A stretch of DNA of 64,000 nucleotides, taken from contig NZ_PBYA01000032.1 in assembly GCF_002729955.1 (NCBI RefSeq), positions 1 to 64,000 of the forward strand, read 5' to 3'. The notes beneath the pieces are model-generated. The model searched no databases. It was not told where the DNA came from and saw only the letters and a list, made by a program, of their open reading frames with translations. This DNA comes from Salinisphaera sp. (GTDB lineage: Bacteria; Pseudomonadota; Gammaproteobacteria; Nevskiales; Salinisphaeraceae). How positions within the stretch are numbered: position 1 is the stretch's first letter; every line of letters starts with the position of its first letter. Below are positions 34,998-44,373 of this stretch, in pieces. Made by a program: the position numbers and the translations under genes.

Positions 34998-36821
34998 ATG
35001 CTCTGGCTTGTTGCCCTGTTCCCACTGCTCGCGGCTGTGATCGTTCACGCATCGCCGATGCGGAACCGCGCCACTCTAGGCGCTTCAGGCTGTGGTGTAT
35101 TGCTGGTCACACTCGTGCTCACGGTTTTCGCCGGCCTAGAGGGTTGGGTCGGACGAATTGCCTGGAGCATACCGCTGCAGTTCGAGGTGGCGTTGACAAC
35201 AAGCTCTGTCGTTATGGCTTTGCTGGTGTCGGTCATCGCCCTGCCCGTGCTCGCCTATGCCGCGGTCCACGAACGCCGGCGCGACTTGAACCGCTTGGTA
35301 TCGCTGCTCTTACTGTTCGTCGGCGCCATGCTGTTACTAGTAATCGCGGCGGACCTCATTACGCTGCTTATCGGCTGGGAACTGGTCGGCGCCTGCTCAT
35401 GGGCGCTGATCGGGCACGAACGACAACACGCATCCCGTGCGGCCTCGGCGCGCTATGCGTTCGTGATGACCCGTTTGGGCGATCTCGGGCTTTTCGTGGC
35501 GGCCATGGTTGCCTTCAGCGATCGCGGCACTTTCGCGTTCGCCGCGATCGAAACTCTCGGCGCACCGCAAAAGACTATTCTGGTGGCCGGATTATTGTTA
35601 AGCGCGGCCTCGAAATCCGGCCAGATTCCGTTCGCGCCATGGCTTTTCCGCGCCATGGACGGGCCAACATCGGTTTCGGCTTTGTTGCATTCCGCCACCA
35701 TGGTCGCCGCGGGAGCCTACCTGTTGATCCGGCTCGAGCCGACGCTCGCTCAGGTGCCGTGGTTTGGTCCTGCGGCAATTTGTATCGGTCTCGGCACCGC
35801 GCTTGCAGGCGGTCTGACCGCCATGCTGCAGCCTCACGCAAAGAAATTACTGGCAGCGTCCACCTCCGCACACTACGGCTTAATGTTCGTCGCGGTCGGC
35901 GCCGGCTACCCTGCCGTCGCGCTGACGCATCTCGTCGCGCATGCGTTTTTCAAGGCATTGCTGTTTCTCAGTGCAGGCGTCGCCGGCCGCGAAGCCGATA
36001 GCTTCTATCTGACAAAGATGGGATTCGGGCGCGTGCTGCCGATTACAGCCTCGGCAACCGCGGTCGGCGGGTTCGCATTGGCAGGCATACCTCCGCTGGG
36101 CGCAGCGTGGACAAAGGAAATGGTCGTAACAGCCGCAGGCCATTTCAGCCCATGGCTGGCATTCGTGGTCATGCTCGCCGGCGCCTTGAGTGCGGCCTAT
36201 GCCATGCGTTTCGTCTATAGCGCCTACGGCGTCGCCGTCAACGACACGAGCGCCACTACGAGAACGACAGAAACCATAGCGATCTCATCGCTAGCTGCCG
36301 CTTGTTTGGCGCTTTCCTTATATTGGCTGCCAGGCATACAGCAAACGCTGGGCGCTTGGCTCGCAACCTCGTTTCCGACGCCTCCACCCTGGGAGACCAT
36401 CGGTTCACTCCTGACTGTCGGCTTTGGCCTCTACACCGGGCTGTTGATCGCACGCAAACATCCCGCGCTGGGCGAAGACGGCCCTGTTTCAGCCTACGCT
36501 GACTGGTTGGGCTTGCCCTTTGCGATCAATCGCGTCGTCGAGCGTCCTTTTTCGGCGCTCACACAGCACTGTGCCACGTTCGACGATGCCGTGATTGATG
36601 GCACCGTACGCCGGGCCGGTGCCAGCGGACTCTTCGCCGCACGCGTTGCGTATCGAGGACTGGACAGACTGGCGGACGGGCTTCCGGAGGGCGTCACTCG
36701 TTGGCTTGCTCTTAGCGGCGAAGACAGCCGCCGTTTTCAAACCGGCCTTTCACACCATTATCTCGCCTTTATGGCCGCGGGTGCTGTGGTGTTGGCAATT
36801 ATTCTGTTTGCGGGGCGCTAA
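34998..36821 (+). CDS. NuoL-like antiporter subunit
   Basis: A 607-residue protein of about 15 spans. Proton-channel residues of NuoL are kept: Glu in GWELVGACSWALIGHER, Lys in SAASKSGQIPFAPWLFRAMD, and His in SVSALLHSATMVAAGAYLL. A C-terminal extension after residue 500 corresponds to the lateral helix and last span. The ATG at 34998 follows the NuoK-like stop by two bases. Its conservation contrasts with the degenerate B-D protein. Confidence 0.93.
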   Translation: MLWLVALFPLLAAVIVHASPMRNRATLGASGCGVLLVTLVLTVFAGLEGWVGRIAWSIPLQFEVALTTSSVVMALLVSVIALPVLAYAAVHERRRDLNRLVSLLLLFVGAMLLLVIAADLITLLIGWELVGACSWALIGHERQHASRAASARYAFVMTRLGDLGLFVAAMVAFSDRGTFAFAAIETLGAPQKTILVAGLLLSAASKSGQIPFAPWLFRAMDGPTSVSALLHSATMVAAGAYLLIRLEPTLAQVPWFGPAAICIGLGTALAGGLTAMLQPHAKKLLAASTSAHYGLMFVAVGAGYPAVALTHLVAHAFFKALLFLSAGVAGREADSFYLTKMGFGRVLPITASATAVGGFALAGIPPLGAAWTKEMVVTAAGHFSPWLAFVVMLAGALSAAYAMRFVYSAYGVAVNDTSATTRTTETIAISSLAAACLALSLYWLPGIQQTLGAWLATSFPTPPPWETIGSLLTVGFGLYTGLLIARKHPALGEDGPVSAYADWLGLPFAINRVVERPFSALTQHCATFDDAVIDGTVRRAGASGLFAARVAYRGLDRLADGLPEGVTRWLALSGEDSRRFQTGLSHHYLAFMAAGAVVLAIILFAGR

Positions 36822-36822
36822 A

Positions 36823-38307
36823 ATGCTCACGGCCACCATTCTCATGCCATTGCTGGGTGCGTTCGCGCTCGCTTGTACACGTCTAAAAGAACCGACATAC
36901 CGATGGCTCGCATGCAGCGTCGGCAGTGTGCCCTTGGTCCTACTCGTGGCGGTCTGGATCGGCTTCGATACCAGTACGGGCGCCTCCGCGTTTCAGTACG
37001 TCGTCGAATACCCTTGGATTCCGGCGCTTGGCATCGGCTGGCGTATGGGCGTCGACGGTATCGCGCTAACGGTGGCTACGATGAGCGCGCTGTTGTTCGT
37101 CGCTGCGATGGCATGGCCCGCCGACACACGGGGACGGGCACGAGAATACTACGCGTGGTTTCTCTTTCTCGAAGCTGTGTCGCTCGGCGTATTCCTGACT
37201 CTGGATCTCGCGCTGTTCTATGTCTTTTTCGACCTGAGCCTCGTCGGTCTGTTCTTTCTTATCGGGCGCTGGGGCCACGGCGATGCCGAGCGAGCCGCGA
37301 TAAAGTTTTTCGTCTATACCTTTGCCGGGTCGTTAGCCATTCTGCTGGCAATTATTGGTCTTGTTTTGGTGACCGACCCTCTTACCTTCGACATGCGTAC
37401 GCTAATCGCGGATCAGCCACTCGCGGGTATGGATCTGCGTGCGACGCTGGTTCTGGCCGGATTCATCATTGGCTTTGGTATCAAGACGCCGTTCGTACCC
37501 TTGCATACATGGCTGCCCCCAGCGCACGTGAATGCCCCTGGGCCGGCCTCAGCCGTGCTCGCCGGTGTGCTGCTTAAGATGGGCACTTACGGTTTGATTC
37601 GAATCCCCTATTCGATGCTCGGCGAGACCTTTGGACGCTATGCTTTCGCCCTGGCCGTTCTGGCGGTGATCTCGATTCTATGGGGCGCGTTGGTGTCGAT
37701 GGCGCAACGCGACCTCAAACGACGTATTGCTTACACCTCAGTGAATCACATGGGCTATGTGTTGCTGGGTATCGCGGCAGCCGCGACGATCGGCGGCGAG
37801 CAGGCCGCACGGCAGATGGCGTTGACAGGTGCCACCGTGGAAATGGTCGCCCACGGCCTGATCACCGGCGCGCTGTTCTTGATCTGTGGCGCGCTCTGGC
37901 AGCGCACTGGCGATTATAATCTCGAGCACTACGGCGGTCTGAGCCAGATCGCCCCGAATCTCACTCGCTTTACGATTCTCGCGTCATTCGCGAGCCTGGG
38001 TCTGCCCGGGCTCGCCGGTTTCGTGGCCGAGCTACAGATATTCGTTGGTGCTTTCAGCGTCTATCCGTGGCTGGCCGCCACCGCGCTCCTGGGTATTCTC
38101 ATTACCGCTGCGCTTTTCCTACAGATGCTGCAACAGCTGTTCTTCGGAGCGCTGCCCACAGATCGGGGGGATTTCAGGGACCTCGCGCGCGTCGAGATCA
38201 TCACCTTGGCGATACTCGTACTGCTGATCGTGATAATCGGAATATATCCGAATTGGCTGCTGACGCCCATCAACAGTGCAACTGGCCTATTGACGGGTGG
38301 GGTCTAG
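36823..38307 (+). CDS. NuoM-like antiporter subunit
   Basis: A 494-residue protein of about 14 spans. It keeps GFGIKTPFVPLHTWLPPAHV with the channel Lys, LLKMGTYGLIRIPYSM, and AYTSVNHMGYVLLGI, the NuoM family pattern. It starts one base after the NuoL-like stop. No truncation is evident. It would form a second ion channel of the membrane arm. Confidence 0.93.
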   Translation: MLTATILMPLLGAFALACTRLKEPTYRWLACSVGSVPLVLLVAVWIGFDTSTGASAFQYVVEYPWIPALGIGWRMGVDGIALTVATMSALLFVAAMAWPADTRGRAREYYAWFLFLEAVSLGVFLTLDLALFYVFFDLSLVGLFFLIGRWGHGDAERAAIKFFVYTFAGSLAILLAIIGLVLVTDPLTFDMRTLIADQPLAGMDLRATLVLAGFIIGFGIKTPFVPLHTWLPPAHVNAPGPASAVLAGVLLKMGTYGLIRIPYSMLGETFGRYAFALAVLAVISILWGALVSMAQRDLKRRIAYTSVNHMGYVLLGIAAAATIGGEQAARQMALTGATVEMVAHGLITGALFLICGALWQRTGDYNLEHYGGLSQIAPNLTRFTILASFASLGLPGLAGFVAELQIFVGAFSVYPWLAATALLGILITAALFLQMLQQLFFGALPTDRGDFRDLARVEIITLAILVLLIVIIGIYPNWLLTPINSATGLLTGGV

Positions 38308-38308
38308 C

Positions 38309-39712
38309 ATGCCGGTTGGCGACGTTCTCCCCGAACTCAGCGTTTTAATCAGCGCGGTCACGTTGCTTTTGGCCGCAAGTTTCATGCGCGAGCGAGATCA
38401 GTGGTTGGCTGCGCCGGGCGCGCTCATTGGCCTTACGGTGGCATTCGCGTTTTGTGTTGCTCAACTGGGCGAAGCGCCGAAATTGACTTTCTCTGGAGTC
38501 TGGGCTCTGGACGGTGCCAGCATCTGGGCTCGCCTGATCATTTTGGTCGCTGCCGCCTTGAGCGTTCTGTTGACGCCCGAGTGGCTGCGCCAAGACCGTC
38601 GCCACGGTGAATACTATGCCGTCTTAATGCTTGGAACACTCGGGGCCATGCTGCTCGCCGGGGCGACAGACCTGATGCAGTTGATCATCGCCGTTCTGCT
38701 GTCCTCCGTCACGGGGTACACGTTAGCCGCTTATCATCGCAACTGGCCGCTGTCGGCTGAAGCCGGCATGAAATATTTCTTGGTCGGCGCGCTGGCCAAC
38801 GCCCTACTCGTGCTCGGTGTGACGCTGATGTTCGGGCTGTTTGCCACCACGGACTACGGCGAGCTGGCGTCGCGTACGAAAGACGGCGCCCAATCAATGA
38901 CGCTCGTCGCATTCAGCCTCGTCATTGTAGGTGTGGCATTTAAACTTGCAGCAGTACCGGCCCATACCTGGATGCCGGATGTCGCTGAGGGCGCCCCGCC
39001 GCCGGCGGCTGCCTTCCTCACTATTGCACCTAAAGTAGGCGCCGCCATTGCGCTTGCCCGCTTCGTCGATCTGTTCCCTCAAGACATCCCTTGGCGCACC
39101 GTGGTTGCCACGATCGCGATCGCGACCATGTCCGTAGGCAATTTGGGCGCACTCGGGCAGAACGATGTGCGGCGAATGCTGGGCTGGTCTTCGGTATCGC
39201 AATCTGGCTACGCGCTGATGGCGATCACTGTTCTCGGTCTGGATCCCTACGCGCTACCGGCCTTGCTGTTCTTTCTCGCAAGTTATGCGGTCGCGAATCT
39301 CGCAGCATTCGGTGTTGTGACACAGCTGCGCGGACGCACGAACCTAGACGACTATCGCGGCCTCGCGATCGCCCATCCACTACTCGCGGCCGCACTGATC
39401 CTTAGTTTTCTTTCGCTGGTGGGTATCCCACCGCTGGCAGGCTTTGTGGGCAAGCTGGCACTGTTCGTCACGACGATCGAATCGGGTTACGCATGGCTGG
39501 CTGTCGTGGCTCTGATCAACACCGTCGTATCACTAGTTTATTACTTACGTGTGCTTGCGCCCGTGTATTTCGCCGAGCCGGCGAGGCCCATGCATACGCT
39601 CGGCTACTCTGCCGCCGCCGCTGTGGTGCTATGCGCGTTCTTCACCGTCACTCTTGGTGGTTTGGCAGAGCCATTCTGGCGAATGCTCGCTGAGACGACT
39701 CTTCTCCCATAG
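38309..39712 (+). CDS. NuoN-like antiporter subunit
   Basis: A 467-residue protein of about 14 spans. Family features are VAFKLAAVPAHTWMPDVAEG with the channel Lys, FLTIAPKVGAAIALARFVDL, and LGWSSVSQSGYALMAI. ATG at 38309 lies one base after the NuoM-like stop. Last gene of the operon; about 1 kb of non-coding sequence follows. Together L, M and N give three complete proton paths, whereas the redox parts are missing. Confidence 0.93.
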   Translation: MPVGDVLPELSVLISAVTLLLAASFMRERDQWLAAPGALIGLTVAFAFCVAQLGEAPKLTFSGVWALDGASIWARLIILVAAALSVLLTPEWLRQDRRHGEYYAVLMLGTLGAMLLAGATDLMQLIIAVLLSSVTGYTLAAYHRNWPLSAEAGMKYFLVGALANALLVLGVTLMFGLFATTDYGELASRTKDGAQSMTLVAFSLVIVGVAFKLAAVPAHTWMPDVAEGAPPPAAAFLTIAPKVGAAIALARFVDLFPQDIPWRTVVATIAIATMSVGNLGALGQNDVRRMLGWSSVSQSGYALMAITVLGLDPYALPALLFFLASYAVANLAAFGVVTQLRGRTNLDDYRGLAIAHPLLAAALILSFLSLVGIPPLAGFVGKLALFVTTIESGYAWLAVVALINTVVSLVYYLRVLAPVYFAEPARPMHTLGYSAAAAVVLCAFFTVTLGGLAEPFWRMLAETTLLP

Positions 39713-40538
39713 GCTGCTTGCGAATCGGTGTTAGGTTGCAGCGCGACATAGCGCGTCAACGATAGCGTGTCCGATTCAGCACCTTTACCCCTTTTCCTAT
39801 GCGTGCTTTCGTAGAAGCGAATCTGATCTTCAATCGCGTCCCCGCAGACGCGCATGCCGAGATTCACATAGCAATGCCCGTCATTTGCTACTGAGGCTCA
39901 TGGCTATCTTACAGGCCGCGTCACGATCTAGGGATCCATGTCGGTGCTGCGCCTTTTGCGTAGCGTGACTCTAATTTGGTCATATCCGGTATGAAAGTGT
40001 TCGAATATATCTGCATTAGCCGGAAAACCTACTTCTCTCGTTACAGTTGCTCGTTGTCGAAATCGATCTAGAAATTTTCAGAGCGCTAAAATAGGGATCG
40101 GCTTCGAATTTGATACGCCAATCGTTGGCAGAGTTCGATTACTCCACGACCATCCCAATATCGAACAGTCGCCAATCTAAGGTTAGCGACCCATCTAGAA
40201 TTACAGCATCCTAGCTGAATAGAAGGTCGAGAGGGCTCGTCTCTAGCCGCTCAAAGCGGTTCGTCGCAAACTGCTTAGTACCAATCGAAAATTGAACGCA
40301 GCTACACAGTCGCCATTCAGTTCGCCCATTGCTGAGTGTCTGCAGCATTCCCGCGAGCGCACGTGAGTTCGGTGGTCTGCAACACCGCTCTTAGCGGGTC
40401 GCGGCAACTACGATTTCCGTAGTCCACGCCGCAAAGCAGCCGTGCTTAATGAACTAATGCACATGGTGATAAAGCGCAAGCCTCTGGCACCCAGTAAAAG
40501 CCTCAAGCGGCAAGCCATCTGACGCCGTTGCCAAGCAG
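39713..40538. other. Long non-coding stretch with possible gene relic
   Basis: Over 800 bases without a supportable gene. It is relatively AT-rich and stops interrupt all frames. Its right end borders the first copy of a 96-base direct repeat that begins at a stop codon, as the second copy does behind the GGDEF gene. A degraded or deleted paralogue of that gene may once have been here, but almost no coding signal is left. Confidence 0.35.
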
Positions 40539-40634
40539 TTGACGCGGCGCAAGCAGCCCGCCACGCTTAATCTGTTGGCGCTGATCGTTTGTCGCAAAAC
40601 AGATCTCCTATGCGCCGGCAGCGCCCGGGGTGTT
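40539..40634. repeat. Direct repeat copy 1 flanking the GGDEF gene
   Basis: 96 bases aligning without gaps to 42188-42283 (offset 1649). The last 58 bases match at 50 positions, including TCGCAAAACAGATCTCC and CCCGGGGTGTT; the first part is weaker. Both copies start with TTGACGC containing a stop codon and both run into a hairpin. Likely homologous 3' untranslated regions. Confidence 0.7.
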
Positions 40635-40660
40635 TTCATTTCGCCCCGGGCGTCCCTCCT
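40622..40660 (+). terminator. Hairpin at the end of repeat copy 1
   Basis: CGCCCGGGG (40622-40630) pairs with CCCCGGGCG (40644-40652) around a 13-base loop. It is followed by TCCCTCCTT rather than a clean U-run, so it is a weaker terminator than the copy after the GGDEF gene. Confidence 0.55.
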
Positions 40661-40739
40661 TGGGTCTTGGCCGGCCCGGCAAGTATCCAAACGCCGTACG
40701 AGTACGTATGGTAGCGATTGCTTTTCAAGTTAAGTAGTT

Positions 40740-42191
40740 GTGAAACCCAGCGACGAAGCAGCGACCGGAACCCACACATTCCCGTACGACGGCGAGGCAT
40801 TGCAGACGGTGTTGGCCCATACGTTTGCCTTGATGCCGGAAGCGGTCCTGCTCGCCGACACAGACCGCCGGATCATCATGGTCAACGACGCGGCGGTGGC
40901 GCTGTTTCGCTACGCGCGCGAAGAGCTACTCGGCCGCACCACGCAAATGCTCTACGCGCATCGGGCCGACTTCCAGGAAACCGGCCGCACCCGCTATAAC
41001 CGGCGCGCCGCGCACCATACACAGACCTATCTCATGCGCTACCGGCGCAAGGACGGGAGCGAGTTCGACGGCGAAACGATTGGCGGGCCGATTCTGGGCG
41101 CCGAGGGCGATGGGCCCATGTTTCTCGGCATCATCCGTGACCAAAGCGCCCGGGTGGCGAATGAACATGCCCTGCACGGCCTGCATGCCATCACGTCAGA
41201 TCAGTCACTGAGCTTCGCCGATCGACGTCACGCCATCCTGGAGCTTGGATGTGAGCATTTTGGCATGCCCATCGGCATGGTCAGCCATATCGAAGACCAG
41301 GCATACCAGGTCGTTGATATCGTCGATGGCGTATCGGATATCAAGCCCGGCCAGGTGTTTCCGGTTTCGGAAACCTATTGCTGCCATACGATCGTTGCCG
41401 AGGGGCCGTTCGCCGTGGACCGGACCGGCGAGGGCGAGTTGTGCGAACACCCTTGTTATCAGCGTTTCGCGCTGGAGTCTTATATCGGCGCCCCGCTCAC
41501 GCTCGACGGCCAGATCGTGGGCACGCTGAATTTCTCCAGTACCGAGCCGACCGGCGAGTTCACCACCTACGATCTCGACCTCATCGGCATGTTCGCGCAG
41601 TGGCTGGATCACGAGATTGCCCGCGAGCGTGATCTACTCGCACTGCGCGGCGCCCAGGACGAACTGGCACGGCTGGCGCTCACCGATGAGCTCACCGGGA
41701 TATACAACCGGCGCGCGATCGGCGCCCGCATGCAGGAAGAATTGAACCGCGCCCAGCGCTACGCCCAGCCGGTAAGCGTGGCGCTGGTGGATTTCGACCG
41801 CTTCAAGCAGCTCAACGACCAACACGGGCATATCGCCGGCGATCGGGCGTTGCAGCTGTTCGCAGAACTGGCCACGAAACAGCTGCGTAATCTGGACAGC
41901 GTGGGTCGCTGGGGCGGCGAGGAATTCGTTTTGCTGCTCCCGAACACGGACGCAAACGCGGCGATGACGACCGCACAGCGGCTGCTGGAAACCATCCGAG
42001 GGGCAGGCTGCACGGTCGATGGCACCGCCGTACCGCTGACCGTCAGTGCCGGTCTCGCCACCACGCAGGGTGACGAGTCGATCGAAACCCTCATCGATCG
42101 GGCAGACCAGGCCCTGTACGAAGCGAAGGCAAACGGCCGCGATCAAGCGATCGCCGGCAGTGCATTGTCTGGCCCGAGCCGGTCTATTTGA
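40740..42191 (+). CDS. PAS-GAF-GGDEF diguanylate cyclase
   Basis: A 483-residue cytoplasmic signalling enzyme. PAS domain about residues 20-130 (ALMPEAVLLADTDRRIIMVN), GAF about 150-290 (ETYCCHTIVAEGPFAVDRTG), GGDEF about 315-475. The active site is GGEEF (VGRWGGEEFVLLLPNTD), and an RxxD inhibitory site (RNLD) lies five residues before it, so product feedback is expected. It should make cyclic di-GMP in response to a PAS/GAF input. GTG start at 40740. Flanked by direct repeats; followed by a strong terminator. Confidence 0.92.
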   Translation: MKPSDEAATGTHTFPYDGEALQTVLAHTFALMPEAVLLADTDRRIIMVNDAAVALFRYAREELLGRTTQMLYAHRADFQETGRTRYNRRAAHHTQTYLMRYRRKDGSEFDGETIGGPILGAEGDGPMFLGIIRDQSARVANEHALHGLHAITSDQSLSFADRRHAILELGCEHFGMPIGMVSHIEDQAYQVVDIVDGVSDIKPGQVFPVSETYCCHTIVAEGPFAVDRTGEGELCEHPCYQRFALESYIGAPLTLDGQIVGTLNFSSTEPTGEFTTYDLDLIGMFAQWLDHEIARERDLLALRGAQDELARLALTDELTGIYNRRAIGARMQEELNRAQRYAQPVSVALVDFDRFKQLNDQHGHIAGDRALQLFAELATKQLRNLDSVGRWGGEEFVLLLPNTDANAAMTTAQRLLETIRGAGCTVDGTAVPLTVSAGLATTQGDESIETLIDRADQALYEAKANGRDQAIAGSALSGPSRSI

Positions 42192-42283
42192 CGCAACAGC
42201 GCCAACTGGCCACGCTCAGATGGTCGGCGCTGATCTTCGTTCGCAAAACAGATCTCCGTTGCGCCGACAGCTCCCGGGGTGTT
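42188..42283. repeat. Direct repeat copy 2, at the GGDEF gene's 3' end
   Basis: Counterpart of 40539-40634. It begins at the GGDEF stop codon and ends within the terminator stem, so it acts as the 3' untranslated region of that gene. Confidence 0.7.
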
Positions 42284-42305
42284 CCAACAACACCCCGGGC
42301 CTTTT
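42273..42305 (+). terminator. Rho-independent terminator of the GGDEF gene
   Basis: Perfect 11-base stem CCCGGGGTGTT (42273-42283) / AACACCCCGGG (42289-42299) with a 5-base loop, followed by CCTTTT. It also touches the stop of the opposing gene (42304), so it may end transcription from both sides. Confidence 0.88.
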
Positions 42306-42672
42306 ACCGCCAGAGCGACACGCGGCAGATCGCGCATCGTAGATGCGCCTGACCGTCCCGGCGCGCGCTGATGTCCGGGTGTGCATAGCCACACTTCGGG
42401 CAGCCGTCATCGATCGCGGCCACGCCTTCGAATAGATAGGCCGCCTCAATCTCGTCTGCCAACATCCGGTAGCCCCGCACCAGCTTGCCGAGTGCGTCCG
42501 CGACGCTGCGCCCGCGCCCAGTCGGCCCGGCGGTTTTCCAGCCCTCGTCCACCCGCCGCTGCAAGCGCACCGCGTACTCGTAGGATGTCGGGACGGACTC
42601 CAATGCAATCCGCCATCGGTCATCGACGAGCGGGTAGTAGGACGGCATCGGGCGGTGCTTGGGGTTCGGCAT
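42304..42672 (-). CDS. Zinc-ribbon protein of unknown function
   Basis: A 122-residue protein beginning MPNPKHRPMPSYYPLVDDRW. The C-terminal 35 residues hold CPKCGYAHPD and LRCAICRVSLW, two CxxC pairs typical of a zinc ribbon. The N-terminal part is helical without recognisable motif. An in-frame ATG at 42720 would extend it by 16 residues, but it lies beyond the LexA box, so 42672 is preferred. Transcribed divergently from the SRAP gene and sharing its 65-base promoter region, so it may also be damage-induced. Confidence 0.65.
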   Translation of the reverse strand: MPNPKHRPMPSYYPLVDDRWRIALESVPTSYEYAVRLQRRVDEGWKTAGPTGRGRSVADALGKLVRGYRMLADEIEAAYLFEGVAAIDDGCPKCGYAHPDISARRDGQAHLRCAICRVSLWR

Positions 42673-42683
42673 CCGCGAATGAT

Positions 42684-42703
42684 TACTGTACGCGCATACA
42701 GTT
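42684..42703. promoter_or_regulatory. LexA (SOS) box
   Basis: TACTGTACGCGCATACAGTT: CTGT (42686-42689), 8 bases, ACAG (42698-42701), with TA/TT flanks as in the gammaproteobacterial LexA consensus. It lies between two divergent genes, 35 bases before the SRAP start and 12 bases before the zinc-ribbon start. Confidence 0.87.
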
Positions 42704-42737
42704 CGCAAGGGCGACGGCACCGGGCTATGCTTCCACC

Positions 42738-43430
42738 ATGTGTGGACGCTACGGTCGATTCAGCGCCGTCGAGGCCTACGCGGCAATCATCAAGGCAATG
42801 GTGTCGCCGCGTTTTGAAGACAGCGCAGGCTATAACCGCCCGCCGGGCACGTTCCAGCTCATCGGCCTCGTCAATCCAGACGACGGCGCTGTCACGCTCG
42901 GGCCGGCCTGGTGGGGCTTCGTGCCCAACTGGGCGACCGATACGAAACTCGCGCCGATCAATGCGCGCTCTGAAACCGCCGACGAAAAGAAGCTCTTCGC
43001 CAAGGCGTTCGAGCAGCAGCGGTGCCTGGTCGCGGCCGACTACTGGATCGAGTGGCAACGCAACGGCGACAACAAGCAGCCGTATGCCATCCGCCCCAGC
43101 GCCGGCGAACCGTTCTTCTTCGCCGGCATCTGGAGCAAAGCATCACGGCTGCCCGAAAATCACGCCGCGGCCGGCCAGGTCACGTTCGCAATCCTGACGG
43201 GCCAGCCGAACGACGACATAGCCCACATCCACAACCGCCAACCCCAGGCGCTCACCGCCAAGGGCGCCCGCCACTGGATCGACCCGGATCTAGACGCAGC
43301 GCAGGCGCAGAAAGTGCTCGATGAACATCGGCACGGGCAATACGACGCCTGGCCAATTGACAAGCGCGTGGGCAGTCCGGCGAACGATGGGCCCGAGACC
43401 ATGGAACCGGTCGACGTTGGATCGGAATGA
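42738..43430 (+). CDS. SRAP-family DNA-protein crosslink protein (YedK/HMCES)
   Basis: A 230-residue protein that caps abasic sites in single-stranded DNA through its N-terminal cysteine. It begins MCGRYGRF, giving Cys2 after Met removal, and has PAWWGFVPNWA (family WGL/F-P-W motif), PINARSETADEKKLFAKAF, RCLVAADYWIEWQ with the catalytic Glu region, and a C-terminal IHNRQPQ with the active-site His. The length is normal. A LexA box just upstream indicates SOS control, fitting the family name SOS response-associated. Confidence 0.93.
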   Translation: MCGRYGRFSAVEAYAAIIKAMVSPRFEDSAGYNRPPGTFQLIGLVNPDDGAVTLGPAWWGFVPNWATDTKLAPINARSETADEKKLFAKAFEQQRCLVAADYWIEWQRNGDNKQPYAIRPSAGEPFFFAGIWSKASRLPENHAAAGQVTFAILTGQPNDDIAHIHNRQPQALTAKGARHWIDPDLDAAQAQKVLDEHRHGQYDAWPIDKRVGSPANDGPETMEPVDVGSE

Positions 43431-43894
43431 TGCCCGTTTCTCCGAGCGGGCCAGGGAGCTTGTAACGGGGGTTAGGTGCCCTTTTCGTCTCGCCGACCAT
43501 GCGCCGTGGACTCGCAAAGTAGCCGACTCGCTACACTTTTCTTCCTGCGTGGCCTGCTACTAAGAGTACGGGCGGTGATCGACTTCCTCGCCGAGCGTTT
43601 CGCGGATCAAGACTTCATGACAAGCGCCTGCGGCAATGAAGCACGTTGATCTCGCACGCGATGCAGTCAAGGCCGTTGAGGAGAAAACGAATCAACCCGT
43701 CGAATCGATCCGTCGCGCGCCTGTACTCTAAACGAGAGCTGAACGTGGGCGCGTGTGGACACGCACTATACGGCTTTCGGCCTGGGGTGTAACGCTATCT
43801 ACTGTGACTATGGTGCTGCGCCTGTAGCCCGTTCCAGCAAAAGCGATACGCTCTTGCTTGGTAATATCCAGTGGTTATTACGATCGATAGCGAT
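43431..43894. other. Intergenic region, nothing recognised
   Basis: About 460 bases with no supportable gene. Short frames lack known products. It carries the promoter for the downstream lipoprotein, but no clear -35/-10 pair stood out. Confidence 0.3.
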
Positions 43895-44332
43895 ATGAAA
43901 AAGAACAGCTGCGCCTTAGCGCTCACGGTGCTCTCTACGCTAGTGGCAGGTTGCGCGAGTACACCTCAAGAAACATTCTCCGTCGACCGGGACACAGAAG
44001 CCGAAACCGTCGCCTCGCATATCTACACGATGGCACAGCGTTGTTGGAACAAAGACGATGGGTTCCTGGTTGAAGGGCGCGGCAGTCGTTCGCTGATCAC
44101 GCCGCGCGGTGACTATGCGGTCGAGCTGTTTTGGTATGCCGCCGATACGGGCGATCAGCGGCCTGTGATCGTCGCCGACGTTGTGAATACCGACCACGGC
44201 GCCCAGGTCAACATCGAGAAACAGGGATTCCCATTCTATGGCGCCCGCGGCAAAGTCGAGGCCACCGACGCCGGTGCACGTCGTGTTCGCGCGTGGGCAC
44301 GCGGTGAAACCGCATGCGGTGACAGCCTCTAG
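43895..44332 (+). CDS. Lipoprotein of unknown function
   Basis: A 145-residue protein with a lipoprotein signal (MKKNSCALALTVLSTLVAGC), cleaved before Cys20. The mature part has two further Cys (MAQRCWNK and ETACGDSL) that may form a disulfide. No domain is recognised. ATG at 43895 is preferred over GTG 43871, because it starts the signal peptide. It converges with the lipoprotein gene on the opposite strand. Confidence 0.75.
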   Translation: MKKNSCALALTVLSTLVAGCASTPQETFSVDRDTEAETVASHIYTMAQRCWNKDDGFLVEGRGSRSLITPRGDYAVELFWYAADTGDQRPVIVADVVNTDHGAQVNIEKQGFPFYGARGKVEATDAGARRVRAWARGETACGDSL

Positions 44333-44373
44333 GGATAGGGCATCTTTTCCCGCGGCCGATCAAATCGATCGTG

